From the NCBI GenBank assembly GCA_027579435.1, contig JANBPK010000860.1, positions 1-64,000 of the forward strand: DNA of 64,000 nucleotides. The letters are read 5' to 3'. Both the position numbers and the translations under genes were made by a program. The first letter of the stretch is position 1. Each line of letters begins with the position of its first letter. This document shows positions 34,291-46,380 of the stretch, piece after piece. The notes under the pieces are model-generated. The model made no database searches. It saw only the letters and a program-made list of their open reading frames with translations, and was not told the DNA's origin. This stretch comes from Candolleomyces eurysporus (Eukaryota > Basidiomycota > Agaricomycetes > Agaricales > Psathyrellaceae).

Positions 34291-34573
34291 GCCCTCATTG
34301 CTGGCGTCGGACCCACTACCTCAATTTTGGCTCAATCTCGGTCTGCGACGAAAATGTCGGTGAGACATAAATGCCTCCATGAATCAAAGTACTTGCTCAC
34401 TCATTCATGTACGATTCTTCAACTTGAATTTTATGATCACGCCTGACTGTTAGGATTGGGCAGTCAGCTTTCTGATACCAGCTATACATAGCATCACCCC
34501 CCAAACCGCGTCGTCCGTCATCTCAGAGAGAGAGTCGCCGGCTAAAGCGCAGGGACAGCGACAGAAATGCTGA
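34255..34573 (+). pseudogene. Relic of peptide E (copy 2, exon 2 still open)
   Basis: The exon 1 end (LAQSRSATKMS, then a GTGAGACA donor near 34,360) lacks a signal peptide. Exon 2 at 34,454-34,573 is open: DWAVSFLIPAIHS, then a tail ending AQGQRQKC. It cannot make a secreted product. Confidence 0.55.
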
Positions 34574-34888
34574 TAGTTGATTAGGTAGATCGATTAGTCG
34601 CCTGCGATATATGGTTTATGACAGTCAGACTGTCATGCGTGCATGTAACTGACCGAAGTGTAGTAATGTAATGTATGCCACTTGGAGTCGGTGGCTCATC
34701 GTGGGCGAAACCCTGGTGGTAATTGGTGTGGACGTCTCAATATGTTATTATCATATCATCCTCGCTCCTCCATAAGTCTATCATGCAGGTACTACTCGAT
34801 TGATCGACTGACTGTTAGCTCTCAATCTCCAGCGCCTCCTCTTGATCACGACTGCACAACTCCGCCACGATCAATGGGTACCAGGTGT

Positions 34889-35308
34889 TTAGGTCTTGAT
34901 TAGCTTCATCAAACGCTCGGGAATAGGTGGCAAGCCTGGTTTTGGTTTTGGTTTTGCTTGGGGTTGACGTGCGCTCCGAGCTGGCGGTGGAGTCACTGGA
35001 ACTTTACGACTGACACCGACACCATGTTCACCGCCTAGCCCTGGTATTTTGGCGCTAACCTGCCAGCCCTGCTATATCGAATCGATGGGAGGGTGTCAGC
35101 ATTGAACTCTGAGGGGAGTAGAAAAATCGGAATGAAGGTGAGGTTAATTGACCTCGAATCCAGACCATTCGTCAGGAGTTGGATTTCGTGCTTGGAGGTC
35201 GAAGTGGGGTCGAGGGTGTGGCAGAGAGTGGACAGTGAGCGCTTCCAGCGAGACTAAGAGGAGGAAGGAGACGAGGAGGTGGAGGAGCAAAGTAACACGT
35301 TGAGCCAT
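34889..35308 (-). CDS. Small secreted peptide H (two exons, 112 aa)
   Basis: Exon 1 35,153-35,308 (52 codons), intron 35,072-35,152 (GTCAAT...ATATAG), exon 2 34,889-35,071 (60 residues). MAQRVTLLLHLLVSFLLLVSL is the signal peptide; the mature part starts LPHPRPHFDLQARNP. Exon 2 begins QGWQVSAKIPGLGG, almost the same as G, then runs into a Pro/Lys-rich region (AKPKPKPGLPPIP) that G has lost through a changed frame end. The GTCAAT donor is weaker than the GTATGT of G. Confidence 0.62.
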
Positions 35309-35368
35309 GATGAAAGAAAGCTCTTGGATGCGAGGTTTACTTTGAGTCGAGGTCGAGGACCAGTGAGC

Positions 35369-35386
35369 GTCGCAACAGACCAGCTG
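35369..35386 (-). promoter_or_regulatory. Shared CAGCWGGTCTGT element of peptide gene H
   Basis: CAGCTGGTCTGTTGCGAC on the minus strand, 61 bp before the ATG; identical to that of G. Confidence 0.6.
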
Positions 35387-35489
35387 TGGCGTATGTGGAT
35401 TCCAGATCCAATGAACGTGTGTCTTAGCGAAACTTCGGCTCGTCCTTATAGCCCTCCGAGACGTCGNTTTTCGCCAACTTTACTTGGGT

Positions 35490-36010
35490 CATGAGCTCAG
35501 GATTGCCCTACGAGTCATCAAACGCATGGTTTCAAGGAGACAGGAGCGGGACAACAGTCGAGGTGATATATGGACAGATATGATTGTCAGGCAGGGCGGC
35601 GAGATCAATCTCCGGGTGAGTGAATGGGTATGAATGAATAGGCCTAGAGGACGGCAGGCTGCCGAGAACAAAGTTGAATAATGTGAAGAGAACCCGAGTA
35701 GCCCAGTGAGTGAAATCGAGGCCGAGACTCGACAGGCACGCGCCAATTCAGAGGCGGGGGCCGAAAGCCGTGCCAGCCCAAGAATAGGTTGTGCAGCACC
35801 TGTAAGGAAGCACTGGACGACGAGGTCGGTGCTCCAAGGCCACGGTCGATGACGATCACGCTAGCTGTACGTTGGACGGGAGCATTTCGACCGAACTTGA
35901 CCCACTTCGGAGCAAGTATGGCATGGCTGTACTTCTTCGCGACACTAGTTGGGGCTGATCACAATCAGATCGAGGGTGATGATGTGTTGACCGGAGAGTG
36001 TCGTGCGTGT
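35490..36010. repeat. Peptide-cluster repeat block, copy 3, truncated beside the chitin synthase promoter
   Basis: Third copy of the block. Homology stops at about 36,010 (after gtcgtgcgtgt), about 345 bp before the chitin synthase ATG, where unrelated single-copy sequence with a CT-rich leader begins. Confidence 0.7.
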
Positions 36011-36354
36011 TGGCCTCGCTGGCTTCGTCCCTGGCGGGCACCAACCAGACTGTCGCCCGCGCCAGGACCAACAACGGCAGCAGAGAATGGCTGGCTTTGT
36101 ATCCATGCGCGGACAAAAGGAAAGCGAACGGGGACCTGTTCGGACTCTGATGACGGCAGGATCAGCATCGTGGGAGCGCATTGCAAATTTGGTGCACGTG
36201 GAAAGAAGCCGCGTCTGGAGCCGTGTTGGCTGGCAGACGGCATCATCGTCCTTGAACTCTCTCTTCTCCTCGACCTCCTCCTCCTCCCATTCATTCCTTT
36301 CACACTATATCACGTCCAGCTCCGTTCTGAGGAGCCTATTCGCAGAGAGCCGCC

Positions 36355-39300
36355 ATGGCCTCTTCCCAAACCACCCAGGCGATCACCTCAGGGGATCTGC
36401 TCGACCTCGTCAGCTCGTCTGCCACCTCGACCATCTACCCCACCGACGATGCTCTGCTTTCCGCCCTCCAAGCCCGCTTTCGTGCCGACCTGCCCTACAC
36501 ACGGATTGGGTCGACGCATCTCGTCGTCGTCAACCCCTACAAGACGCTTGCCAGCGTGAATGATGCGAGTGCAAAGGAGTACGAAGAGCGGTGCTACAAG
36601 GACACCAGCCCCGGTGCGGGCTTGCGGGGGGACTGTGGACGGAAAGAGACCGCTGCAGCCCCACGTATACGAGACAGCGGCCAAGCTGTATCTGCTGATG
36701 AGGAGGAAGAAGGAGGCGCAGGCGTTGGTTGCTAGGTGGGCTATTTCCCGGCTTTGCGGGTGATGACGAACGACTCCTGACTGTTTGCGTTAGAGGAATT
36801 ACAGGCTCTGGAAAGACAACGTCAGTGCGACTGTTGACAAACCAGCTCCTCCTTCTCTCCGCACACTCCAAGAAGGAGCTATCCACCTCGAACCAGATCA
36901 AGTCCATGCTCACCATCCTCGATGCATTCGGGAATGCCAAAACGCTGATGAACCCCAACGCCTCCCGACACGGCCGACTCTTAGAACTTTATTTCTCCTC
37001 CTCAAAAGGCCGCATTGCCCACGCCAAGGTCCTCACATACAACCTCGACAAAAGTCGCCTTACCTCCCTTACACACGAAGAACGTACCTACCACGTATTC
37101 TACCAATTTCTCGCAGGTGCCACGCCCCAGGAGCGAGATGCTTTTGGACTCGAAGATCCCAGCGATTACGCTCTGTTAGCCAAGAGCGGCTGCTACAGAC
37201 TCCCGAGCGGACCATTTAGTGATGACTCTATTGCGATGGGCGAACTCCGCGCTTCCCTCGCCTCGTTGGGCTTTAAACCCAAACACCTGCAAAGCATCTT
37301 TACGATCCTCACTTCCATCCTCCTTCTTTCGAACCTCCAATTCGCGTTCACGAGCGACCCGGCTGTCGCGCAGCATGATGCCCAGGCATACGTCGCCAAC
37401 CCCGCTGTCCTCCAGCAGGTAGCAAGGCTGTTGGGTGTCGCCCCAGAGGAGCTCGAGAACGTCTTGGTCAGCAGAACAAGATATGTCAGGAAGGAATTCT
37501 TCTCCGTCATTTTGGACAAGGAGGGTGCGGAGAAGCAGAGAGACAGGTGCATGCGCGACCTTTACGCCATCCTATTCGCCTACCTCGTGGAGTCGTGCAA
37601 CCACCGATTGGCTNCCCCCCGCCACCTCAAGCACCTCCCCTAACTCGGCACCCGCGACAGAGCAAGGTGCCTTCATCCCTATCCTCCTCCTCGATCAACC
37701 AGGTTTCCAAACCCGCGGCCCGGCGGGCACCATGAGCATGTCGCTCTCCAACAGCGGCGCTGCTGGTCCCGGACCCCTCCTCGGAAGCGTCTACGGCGAG
37801 AATGCATTCGAAGAGTTCGTCATCAACTTCCAGGAAGAGTGCCTCAACGCGTTCGTCAACAAGCAGATCTTCTCGGATGACGTCGGTGCGGCCCGAGTCT
37901 ACGCGCTCGATGTGGCTGCCAACTCCCACTCAGGAGCTTCCGGGTATGCAAGGACGATCCAGGAAGGCCAGGTAGAAGAGACGGAAGAGAGGAGCAACAG
38001 ACTCGTTGAGCTCCTCCGAGGAGTTAGCGACGTGAGCGAGAGAGCTCAGGGCGGGAGTACGAAGAAGGTCGGAGGTGTCGTTGGAGCTTGGGTCCGAGCC
38101 ACGCAGGCGTACAAGCAGGGCAAGACTGTTTCCGAAGGAGACGTTGCCAGGGAGCTCGGGGAGCGGTTCGGTAGCGCTGCCTCGGGATATGGGTCTCTAT
38201 TCTCCATCGACCCTTCGACCGCGTCTTCGAGACCTACGTCACCCTCTGCGGGAGAGAAAGAGAGGGCACGCTTTACGATCAACCATTTCAGCGCCCCTGT
38301 GTGCTACAGCACCTCTCAGTTCATCGAGAACGACGCCGACCTCCTGGATGCGTCCTACCTCACGCTCCTCCGAACGTCGTCTACCAACTCGTTCATCTCC
38401 AAACTGCTCTCGGGTCCCGGTGTAGCTGCTGAGCGACATGGCGGCAGTGGAGAGGGTGTAGTGGTGCAGAGTCAAGTAACCTCGAGGAGTCTTAGGGGTC
38501 CTGGCATCGTCTGGGGTCCCGAAGTCTATGCTGCCGGCTCGTTGGGCGAGGCTGTCCGCCGACGCCTCGTCGAGGAACGCGGTCTGGAGGGTGTCACAGA
38601 AGACGAAGTCGAGCAGAGGTGCAGAGCCATCCTAGCAGAGGTGGAACAGGGATCGAACGGTGGAGATGCAGATGGAGAGCAGAAGGCGAGCTATGCGCAT
38701 CCTAGGCTGGATCCGAGCAAGACGTACCCGGTGCTCGTGCAGACGAACCATGTCTTGAGCGAGGTGCTGAGCGTGTTGGGGTCCGTTGTGTCTCCCGTCC
38801 GCTTGTCCGAGCTTCGCGCTGTTTCCTCTTCATCATCGGGGAATCCGTTCACCTTGCCGGACCTCTCGACACTCGGGCGGAGCGGAGGGGCTGGTGCGCT
38901 GGAAGGCGGGAATATGGGAAGCACGGGGACGAGGCTGTTCGTGATGAGCCATATCAGACCCAACGACAGTGGGATGCCAAACTCGTTCGACAAGAGGAGG
39001 CTGAAGAGCCAGCTCAAGGGCTTGGGATTGGTCGAGGTCGTGAAGCGTTTGGCGACCTCCCACTCTGCCTCTACGTCCTCTTCTAGCAACCCATTCGGCG
39101 ACTCGACAACCCCGGGAGCAGCCCCAGGATCAGGAGGTGATTGGACGGTCTCGATGTCCGCGTTGACGTTCTGCGAGCGGTATGTTGGGCGTATGCAGGG
39201 TGAGGAGGCGGAGAGAGTGAGGCAGTGTGTCAGGGCTGAAGGGTGGCGCGAGGGTATCGAGTATGTCTACTTCCCGTCTTGTGCTCCCCAGTCGTCCCTT

Positions 39301-42300
39301 CCTTCTTCCATCCCCAACCTCCCTTCCTTGCGGAGTGTGGATGGTCCTGCGGCGCGGGGGAGAAAGTCGAGTATCAGTCTGAGTCTTCGGGATGCGGGGA
39401 CGCTGGGTGGGAGGCCGAGTGTGGATATGCAAGGGCAGGGAGGGAGGATGTGGTTGACGTATGAAGCGTGGAAGGGCGTTGAGGATGGTGTGCGGGCACT
39501 CGAGAAGGCTGGTGCGCCTACGACTGTGGACAACCATGGCCAGACGGATTACGAAGGCAGCGAGTGGGATGGAGCCACGTCTGATTGGCACGGCAATAAC
39601 CCCAACACCTCGGTCAACCCCAACTCGACGATGCTGACGATCCCGAGTGCGTATGGAATGGGAGGCGGGATTGGTGGGGAGAGCAACGACAACTTGCTGG
39701 TCAGCAGGACGGGGCCTGATGGTTCGAGGTATCTTGATCCCAACGGAGGGTACGGTGCGGGTGGGCTGAAGAGTCCGGGCATGGGTGGAGAGGCTACGCC
39801 TCCTTATCCCGGTAGCCCTTCTATTGGCCCTGGAGACGATACCAAGGAAGGCGGCGGTGGGGGAGGTGGTCCTCCGGGTGGAGATGGGATGGTGGTGAAA
39901 GAAGTGGCGGATGGACAGGCAGTCGAGGAGCTCCCCACCACGAGAACGCGTAGATGGTGGCTGAGGCTTGTGTGGTTGTGCACGTGGCTTATCCCGTCGT
40001 TCCTTCTCCGGATCATTGGAAGGATGAAGAGACCCGACGTCCGCCTTGCGTGGAGAGAAAAGGTCACGATCTTTTGGCTCATCTTCCTCTTCAACGGCAT
40101 CGTCATCTTCTACATCGTCGAGTTTGGAAGGCTACTGTGTCCGGACTACGATAAGGTGTGGATGTGGAACGAGGTGGACAAGCATACAGGCAAAACCGAT
40201 CGCTGGGTTAGCATTGCGGGATCTGTGTACGACATAACGGAATTCATCCGCGGAGACCATTCCAACGGCATTGGTATACCGTCCAATTCACCCGAGAACG
40301 TTGAGCAACTCGTCGGAAAGGATTTGACGTACTATTTCCCCCCGCCTTTGGTGGCCGCGTGTCCTGGGTTGGTGGAAGAGCCTACGTTGGAACTGACGCG
40401 CAAGAATACCTCAATGGTGGAGTTGCGGATTGCGGTGCATACGAGTGGGACCAACTATGGGTCGGGGCCGAGCGAGAGATTGAGGAGGCAGGATTGGTGG
40501 TCTTCTATTTTCATCAAGGAGATGGCTGAGTTCAGGAAGGGGCCGTTGGTTTGGGATAAGAAGGATATCCTGGCGCAGGCGGAAGATGAGAATATCATGA
40601 GGTGTGTTTGATTCTCCGTTACTTTTTCTTCGATTGATGCTGAGGAACCCCTTTCTCTTTGAAGGATCTGGGGTATCTACGAGAAGAAGGTGTACGACTT
40701 CACCGACTACATCTACACACTCGAGCGAAACAACAACGCTGGACCGTACTTGTTCTTGGACAGCGACATCGTTGACGTGTTCCGTCGACGAGCCGGACAG
40801 GACGTCACTGAGAATCTCAACAAGGTCCTGGCTGGGAAGGACTCGGTGACTGTCCATAATAATTTGAACTGCATGGCGAACGCGCTCTACCTCGGAGACC
40901 TTGACTTCAGGAAGACGCCTAGGTGTCAGGTTCAGAACTACCTGCTTATTATCGCTTCGGTGATTTTGATGAGTAGTATGGTTTTGAAATGTGAGTTGTC
41001 GCTCTCCCTCCCTCATCTTCCTCGTTCGTTCATGTGCTGACGGCTTTCTCCCACGTCTAGTCTTGGCTGCTCTCCAACTCGGCTCGAAACGGTCCCCCGA
41101 ATTGCAAGACAAGTTCGTCCTGTGCCAGGTTCCTTGCTACACCGAAGGCGAAGACTCTCTCCGACGTACTATCGACTCTCTCGCTGCCCTCAACTACGAC
41201 GACAAGCGCAAGCTCATTTTCATCATCTGCGATGGCAACATTATCGGAAGTGGCAACGACAGGACGACGCCCAGGATTGTTCTGGATATCTTGGGTGTAG
41301 ATCCGGGCTTGGACGTGGAACCCTTGCTGTTCAAGAGTGTGGGTGAGGGATCCAAGGCGTTGAACTATGGCAAGGTCTACTCTGGTCTATATGAGTTCGA
41401 GGGGCACGTCGTTCCGTGAGTTGCTGTTCCTCCCGCCATCGCCTCGTTTCCGACTTGACGCTGATATTTGCCTCTCTCCTAGGTATATGGTCGTCGTCAA
41501 AGTTGGCAAACCTACTGAACGCTCCAGGCCGGGTAATCGTGGAAAACGTGATAGTCAGATCCTACTCATGCATTACCTGAATCGCGTGCATTTCGATGCG
41601 CCTATGAGCCCGTTGGAGATCGAGATCTATCATCAGATGCGGAATGTCATTGGGATTGACCCAGCGTTCTACGAGTACATCTTCACGATTGACGCTGATA
41701 CGGTGAGTCGTACTCTTTTTATCACTTGCCTTCGAGAGCTAATATCGCCTTTCGTAGACGGTCACTCCCGATTCTCTCAACAGGCTCGTGGCTGCTAGCT
41801 CGGACGATTCTGCCATCATCGGTATTTGCGGCGAGACCAAGCTGACGAACGAACAAACCTCGTGGTGGACGATGATCCAGGTCTACGAATACTACATCTC
41901 TCACCATCTCTCCAAGGCCTTCGAGTCGCTCTTCGGTTCCGTCACCTGTCTTCCCGGTTGTTTCTCCCTCTATCGTATCCGAACCGCGGACAAGGGTCGA
42001 CCCATCATCATCTCAAACCGGATCATCGAAGAGTACGCCGAGCCCAACGTCGACACCCTGCATAAGAAGAACTTGTTCAGCTTGGGAGAAGATCGGTTCT
42101 TGACGACGCTGCTGATGAAGCATTTCCCAAATTTCAAGACCAAGTTCTGCCCGGATGCTATTGCACACACGATGGCTCCTGAGAGCTGGAAGGTGTTGTT
42201 CTCCCAGAGACGTCGATGGATCAACTCGACGGTGCACAATCTTTGCGAGCTGGTGCTTTTGCCGGAGCTGTTTGGGTTCTGCTGTTTCTCGATGAGGTTC

Positions 42301-43673
42301 TTCGTGTTCATTGATCTGTTGAGTACGATCATTCTCCCCGCAACGGTGGTTTACGTGAGTCCTCTCTTTCAGTTCTGTTTAGTGACCACGAGTGCTGATG
42401 GTGTTTCGTAGCTCGTCTACTTGATCATCGTGGTTTCGACCAGCGCAGCTGCCTTCCCTAGGATTGCCATCATCATGTTGGGTATCGTCTACGGTCTCCA
42501 GGTTAGGCTTTCCGCTTTTGATTGCGTACCTCTTGAGCTCACGTATATTCCTAGGCAATCATCTTCATTCTCAAGCGCGAGTTCATGCTTATCGGATGGA
42601 TGGTCGTTTACATCGTCTCGTATCCCGTCTATTCGTTCTTCCTTCCGGTCTACTCCTTCTGGTGCATGGACGAATTCAGCTGGGGTAACACCCGTGTCGT
42701 CGTCGGAGAGGGCAAGGAAAAGAAGGTTCTCATGAGCGAGGAAGAGAAGTTTGACGAGTCGATGATCCCCCTCAAGAAGTTCAGCGGTATGTTTTCTCCA
42801 GCCGAGTCGTCGATCCCTACATACTGATACGTGGTTCATTCATTAGAGTACGAAGCGGAAGCTTGGGATACGGGAAGCAACAAGCATTCGGACGACACTG
42901 GGTACAACTCGCAAAGTCGGCCAAGATCCCGCGCTCCTCCAAGGTCTCGAGACCACTCGCCGCACAACTACCAACAAGGCTCCCAGGCGGGCGACTACTA
43001 CCGCGATACGAACGTCACCAACAACTCGAATCCTAACCTTCGCCTTGGAGCCGGCGGAAGCCAGCTATCTCACCAGAGTCATTATTCGCAGCAAGTTCCG
43101 ATGCAAACTGGTGGCTTCGGCGCACCGCAGTTACCATTCATGCCATTCGCTGGAGGACCTGGGTCGGTCACTGGATCGGATTTCGGTGGGATGCCGCCTG
43201 TTGGCATGATGGGATACCAGAACACTGGGAGCGTGTATGGGATGATGAACGCACCGAGGAACACCATGATGTCGAATATGAACATGTTCGGTGGTGGAGG
43301 GATGATGGGGAGCGCAGGTAATTCGTCGCAGCAGGGCGGAATTGGGATGACACCGTTTGCGAACCAGCAGAGGCCCATGTCGACGTTCTCCATGGCTACG
43401 AGCGTGAATCCGTTTGCAGGGCCAAGCATGAATCCTAACCCGACCGATGATGAGTTGTTCAATGCGCTGAGGACGTATCTGAGTACGCAGGATTTGATGA
43501 CTGTGACTAAAAAGTGAGTAAATGTTTGGATTTTTGTCCAGTGGAGCAGGTTATTGATGTTTTTGTCCAGGACTGCACGTGAAGCGATCATGGCCAAATT
43601 CCCTAAGGCTGACTTGACAAGCAAAAAGGATTTCTTGAATCAGTCGATTGATAGGATTCTTTCGGAGACGTAA
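36355..43673 (+). CDS. Class V/VII-type chitin synthase with myosin motor-like domain
   Basis: Makes cell-wall chitin from UDP-GlcNAc at the hyphal tip. ATG at 36355 in CCGCCATGG. Ten exons: 36,355-36,735; 36,794-40,601; 40,665-40,990; 41,061-41,415; 41,483-41,702; 41,758-42,354; 42,412-42,501; 42,555-42,786; 42,847-43,513; 43,571-43,673. With two corrections they sum to 2,259 codons. Domains: myosin head (P-loop GITGSGKT near residue 128; NPNASRHGR switch; DQPGF), two membrane helices near 1,190-1,250, a cytochrome b5-like segment near 1,261 ([16 protein letters not shown]), the chitin synthase core ([32 protein letters not shown] near 1,846), more membrane helices, a Gly/Met/Asn-rich linker and a DEK C-terminal domain. 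Corrections: G6 to G5 near 36,630 and removal of the N at 37,614; each restores the expected frame. The gene is intact if these are assembly errors. Confidence 0.9.
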
Positions 43674-43689
43674 CGTGATCATCCTATAG

Positions 43690-44340
43690 AATTCTTTCCT
43701 TGTTTTTCTTTCTCTCGTTTCATCATTACATCGGACATTATCTTTCTTCTCATCATGACTCTCTGCCGNCTCGTTTGCTCTATAATCTCACAATCCTGCA
43801 TCGTATAGCATCGTACAATATTTTATCATATTCAACTGGACTTTATGTGCCACTCTCGCTCGCTCTCTTGTTTCCTGTACTGTCTGGGTCTTTCCTCTCG
43901 ATGGATGATTAATCTGATTAGACACTCCGTGATGATGTCTTCCTCTGTCCTTCCGTGTTCTGGTCGTTCGTTTCATGGTTTCTTGACTCCTCTCTCTCTT
44001 CTCTTGCTTTGCATCATCGAACGTCTAGTACGCATCTACAGTCTACCGTAGTACCTACATGCATCTGTTTATTCCTTACATACCGTAATTTTACGGAACT
44101 TGAACTTATAGATCTTCGTCTCAAACTGCAACTTCGTTGGGTTTTCTGATTTCGTGATCATTGGATGATAAACTCAGGTTTCATTGCACTACCCGGCCCT
44201 TTGCCAACTGCAATTGTCCTCCAGGCCAGCATTAATTACAGACTAAAACTCCGAGCCTCAAGGCTATGTACTGTCTATGAACACTCCAATTCCGTGCCTA
44301 CTGACAGACCATACATTCGGAAGGCTCTTGCTTGAGTCCC
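43690..44340. other. 3' flank of chitin synthase, no gene seen
   Basis: T- and CT-rich; single N at 43,769. No coding feature. Confidence 0.4.
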
Positions 44341-44350
44341 TCGGTCGTCC

Positions 44351-44635
44351 TCAAAGCGTCTTACTGGCGATAGTTGGGCCTCTCCAGCCCACAGCCCATA
44401 TCTATGTAGCCGCAACGAGAGTTGTGGCGTGCCAAATGAGACCGAAGGTAATTGCTTGCACTTGGAAAAGAGATAATCTTACCGGAGTACTGGGCCTCAT
44501 TAGCCAGGAGTCAACATCACGGGTGACTGGGAGGGAGGACGCAGGCGAAGCCGATAGTAGAAGCAAGAGTAGTAGCAGTAGTAAGCTCGACGACGAGCTT
44601 CGAACCAGATTCGTCACGTATGATCCCCGATTCAT
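44351..44635 (-). CDS. Small secreted peptide I (two exons, 67 aa)
   Basis: Exon 1 44,483-44,635 (51 codons), intron 44,402-44,482 (GTAAGA...ACATAG), exon 2 44,351-44,401 (16 residues). The signal peptide has an exceptionally long Leu tract after a Ser tract, cleavage near ASS, then LPVTRDVDSWLMRPSTP. Exon 2 is IWAVGWRGPTIASKTL. The upstream in-frame codon at 44731 is TTG, so the ATG at 44,635 is used. It lies beyond the chitin synthase yet keeps the intron position, the tryptophan motif and the promoter element of the left-hand cluster. Confidence 0.66.
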
Positions 44636-44704
44636 CTTCTGCGGTTTTGAAACTTTTGTTTGCGATAGTCGGTTCAAGGAGAGGAAGAAGGTTCCGTAGA
44701 ACGA

Positions 44705-44718
44705 GTGACAGACCGGCT
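44705..44718 (-). promoter_or_regulatory. Shared CAGCCGGTCTGT element of peptide gene I
   Basis: CAGCCGGTCTGTCAC on the minus strand, 70 bp before the ATG and about 37 bp after TATATAAGAGG (44,744-44,755). Confidence 0.55.
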
Positions 44719-45089
44719 GTGAGCAAAGCAAGAGAGTTGGAATCCTCTTATATATCGAATGTAATCCGGGGAGCCCGGAAGATCAGGGTTAGGTTATTCC
44801 TGGAGGAAACTTATTAACCAAAGGGAAATTTTGCTTAGAGAGGATCACGACTTAAAATAGTCACATGCCCACGCCTGCCACTGTATCACAAACAAACTGG
44901 CAAATACGATTGTCGGAAGGTAATTATACACAGTTGCGTTTGTAATCAGTCAAAATATCCCGCTATAAATCAAGTCCCCGACTCCACACTGCGTGCAGGG
45001 AGGGTTCAGCCCTGCATAACATCCATTGCCGCCGTCAAACTCCGTTTCCGCTACGGTGATTCGACTCGATCAAGAATTGTGTAAACCAA

Positions 45090-45381
45090 TCAATGAATTC
45101 GTCCTCTGAAGGTTCCCGTCCGAATGTTGGGCGTGATAGATGGTAAAAGCCAGGTAATCGCCCATTTCTATGTCGATGAAGTGTCAACAATAACGTGCGT
45201 CAGTCAGTATCCACTTCTGTGACGGGAAAATGGAACGGGAGTTCATTACCGGAGGATCATTGTAAGGCAAAGGGAGAGGAGCTGAGAAAGCAGGCAACGC
45301 TGCTAAGAGCAATAGCAGGACCAAGAACCCAGATGAGGTCAGGGTAGAGAGACCTGTGCTTGTTCGTTGACCCAATTTCAT
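45090..45381 (-). CDS. Small secreted peptide J (two exons, 69 aa)
   Basis: Exon 1 45,250-45,381 (44 codons), intron 45,168-45,249 (GTAATG...ACATAG), exon 2 45,090-45,167 (25 residues). Signal peptide core FLVLLLLLAALPAFSA, then PLPLPYNDPP. Exon 2 is KWAITWLLPSITP followed by a basic GTFRGRIH end. An upstream in-frame ATG at 45,504 overlaps the TATA box (TATAAAAA on the minus strand, 45,488-45,496), so the downstream ATG is chosen. All family marks are present. Confidence 0.68.
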
Positions 45382-45437
45382 TGCTTGAGTAGCTTTGCCT
45401 GGCTCAGGAAGGTAACGACTCGAGGTATTTGGGTCTT

Positions 45438-45454
45438 GACTGACAGACCAGCTG
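45438..45454 (-). promoter_or_regulatory. Shared CAGCWGGTCTGT element of peptide gene J
   Basis: CAGCTGGTCTGTCAGTC on the minus strand, 57 bp before the ATG and about 40 bp after the TATA box. Confidence 0.6.
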
Positions 45455-45919
45455 TAGTGGGGACCCAAATGTGAATTTATCTGATCCTTTTTATACACAC
45501 TCATTCACTGGCATGACCCGCAAAACTCGGAGTCGGAAAGTGAAATAACGACGCTCAATGTCGGGCTGTAACTCACAGAACTGAATATGCTCGTGGCGTT
45601 CATCACCAACAAACTGATATGATGCTAGCGACACATCAATACATAATGTTCATTAAGATCTTTTCATCCCCAAGTTCGAACGTTTGGAGCAAGGATGGCT
45701 TCGTGTCTGCGTAGAAGCCTTAAGAACATCTCCATAATACTTTTCTCGCTGACATACCATCTTGAAGATTAGGGCCTCAGCAGCTTGCTCGAGGGAGATA
45801 ATGACAGAGTGCGGCATCACGATTAATTTCCGCTTTAATTTTGTCAATGAAGCAAAACCAGGCACGAGAATCTTCAAGCAGGCAGCGTATTTCTTCTATT
45901 CCCTCTCTTCCTAGGGTCC

Positions 45920-46380
45920 AATGTTGTCGAAATCGCCTTTCTCCGATCGTTTGGGGAAGAACTACGCCCTTTTGGTAGAAGAAATCAAACAAGACTCGCC
46001 AAGCCGCGTTAGACGAGATTGGCGAACAGATCAACGTACTCGGCGAGCGTCGTCGCGAGCTTGAAAAAATCATCGATGATCATTCCGCTTTACTGTCACA
46101 CATCCGCCAAATTCTTCCCGATATTCTCTGCTCAAACTTTCAAGCTTGTATACTCAGCTCATGCCCGATTGCGCCGACCATGGCATCCGCCAAGCATCCG
46201 GCGGCCGCTATCACTGGTCAGCCACGCAGAGTCAGATGTTGACATCCCTGCGTACCCCAATGACACGCTCTCCATAGAAACATCCGCGCTGTTTCAGAAT
46301 GAGCTCGTCCAGTGGAAGCGGAAACTCGCCAGCCGTCGAAATTTTATGGAATTGTGGATTACTCCGAGCTGGCGTTAGCT
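45920..46380 (+). pseudogene. Truncated F-box gene copy
   Basis: Matches the 5' third of the intact F-box gene at 47,809: the start (MLSKSPF), GERRRELEKIIDDHSALLS, then LASRRNF near 46,340. It is broken by deletions and frameshifts (a deletion after the start; loss of the HVCQLWRQI region) and stops around 46,378 where the copied block ends. Confidence 0.7.

Larger units (their letters stand above)
44840..46380. repeat. Tandem block copy 1 (peptide J intact, F-box decayed)
   Basis: This block repeats, with insertions and deletions, at about 46,400-47,950. Shared landmarks: ctgtatcacaaac, agttgcgtttgtaatc, aagtccccgactccacac.gcgtgcagg, the peptide exons and the F-box start. Confidence 0.7.

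Noticed and set aside
36620..36640. Chitin synthase disrupted by a true frameshift
   Set aside because: Removing one G from the G6 run restores the protein, and corrected exons total 2,259 codons; the same +1 pattern occurs at other homopolymers.
44402..44731. 109-codon single-exon reading of peptide I
   Set aside because: It begins at TTG and reads through a good GTAAGA donor; the two-exon model matches the rest of the family.
45474..45504. Upstream ATG of peptide J as the start codon
   Set aside because: It overlaps the TATA box and would put about 40 polar residues before the signal peptide; the ATG at 45,381 fits the family.
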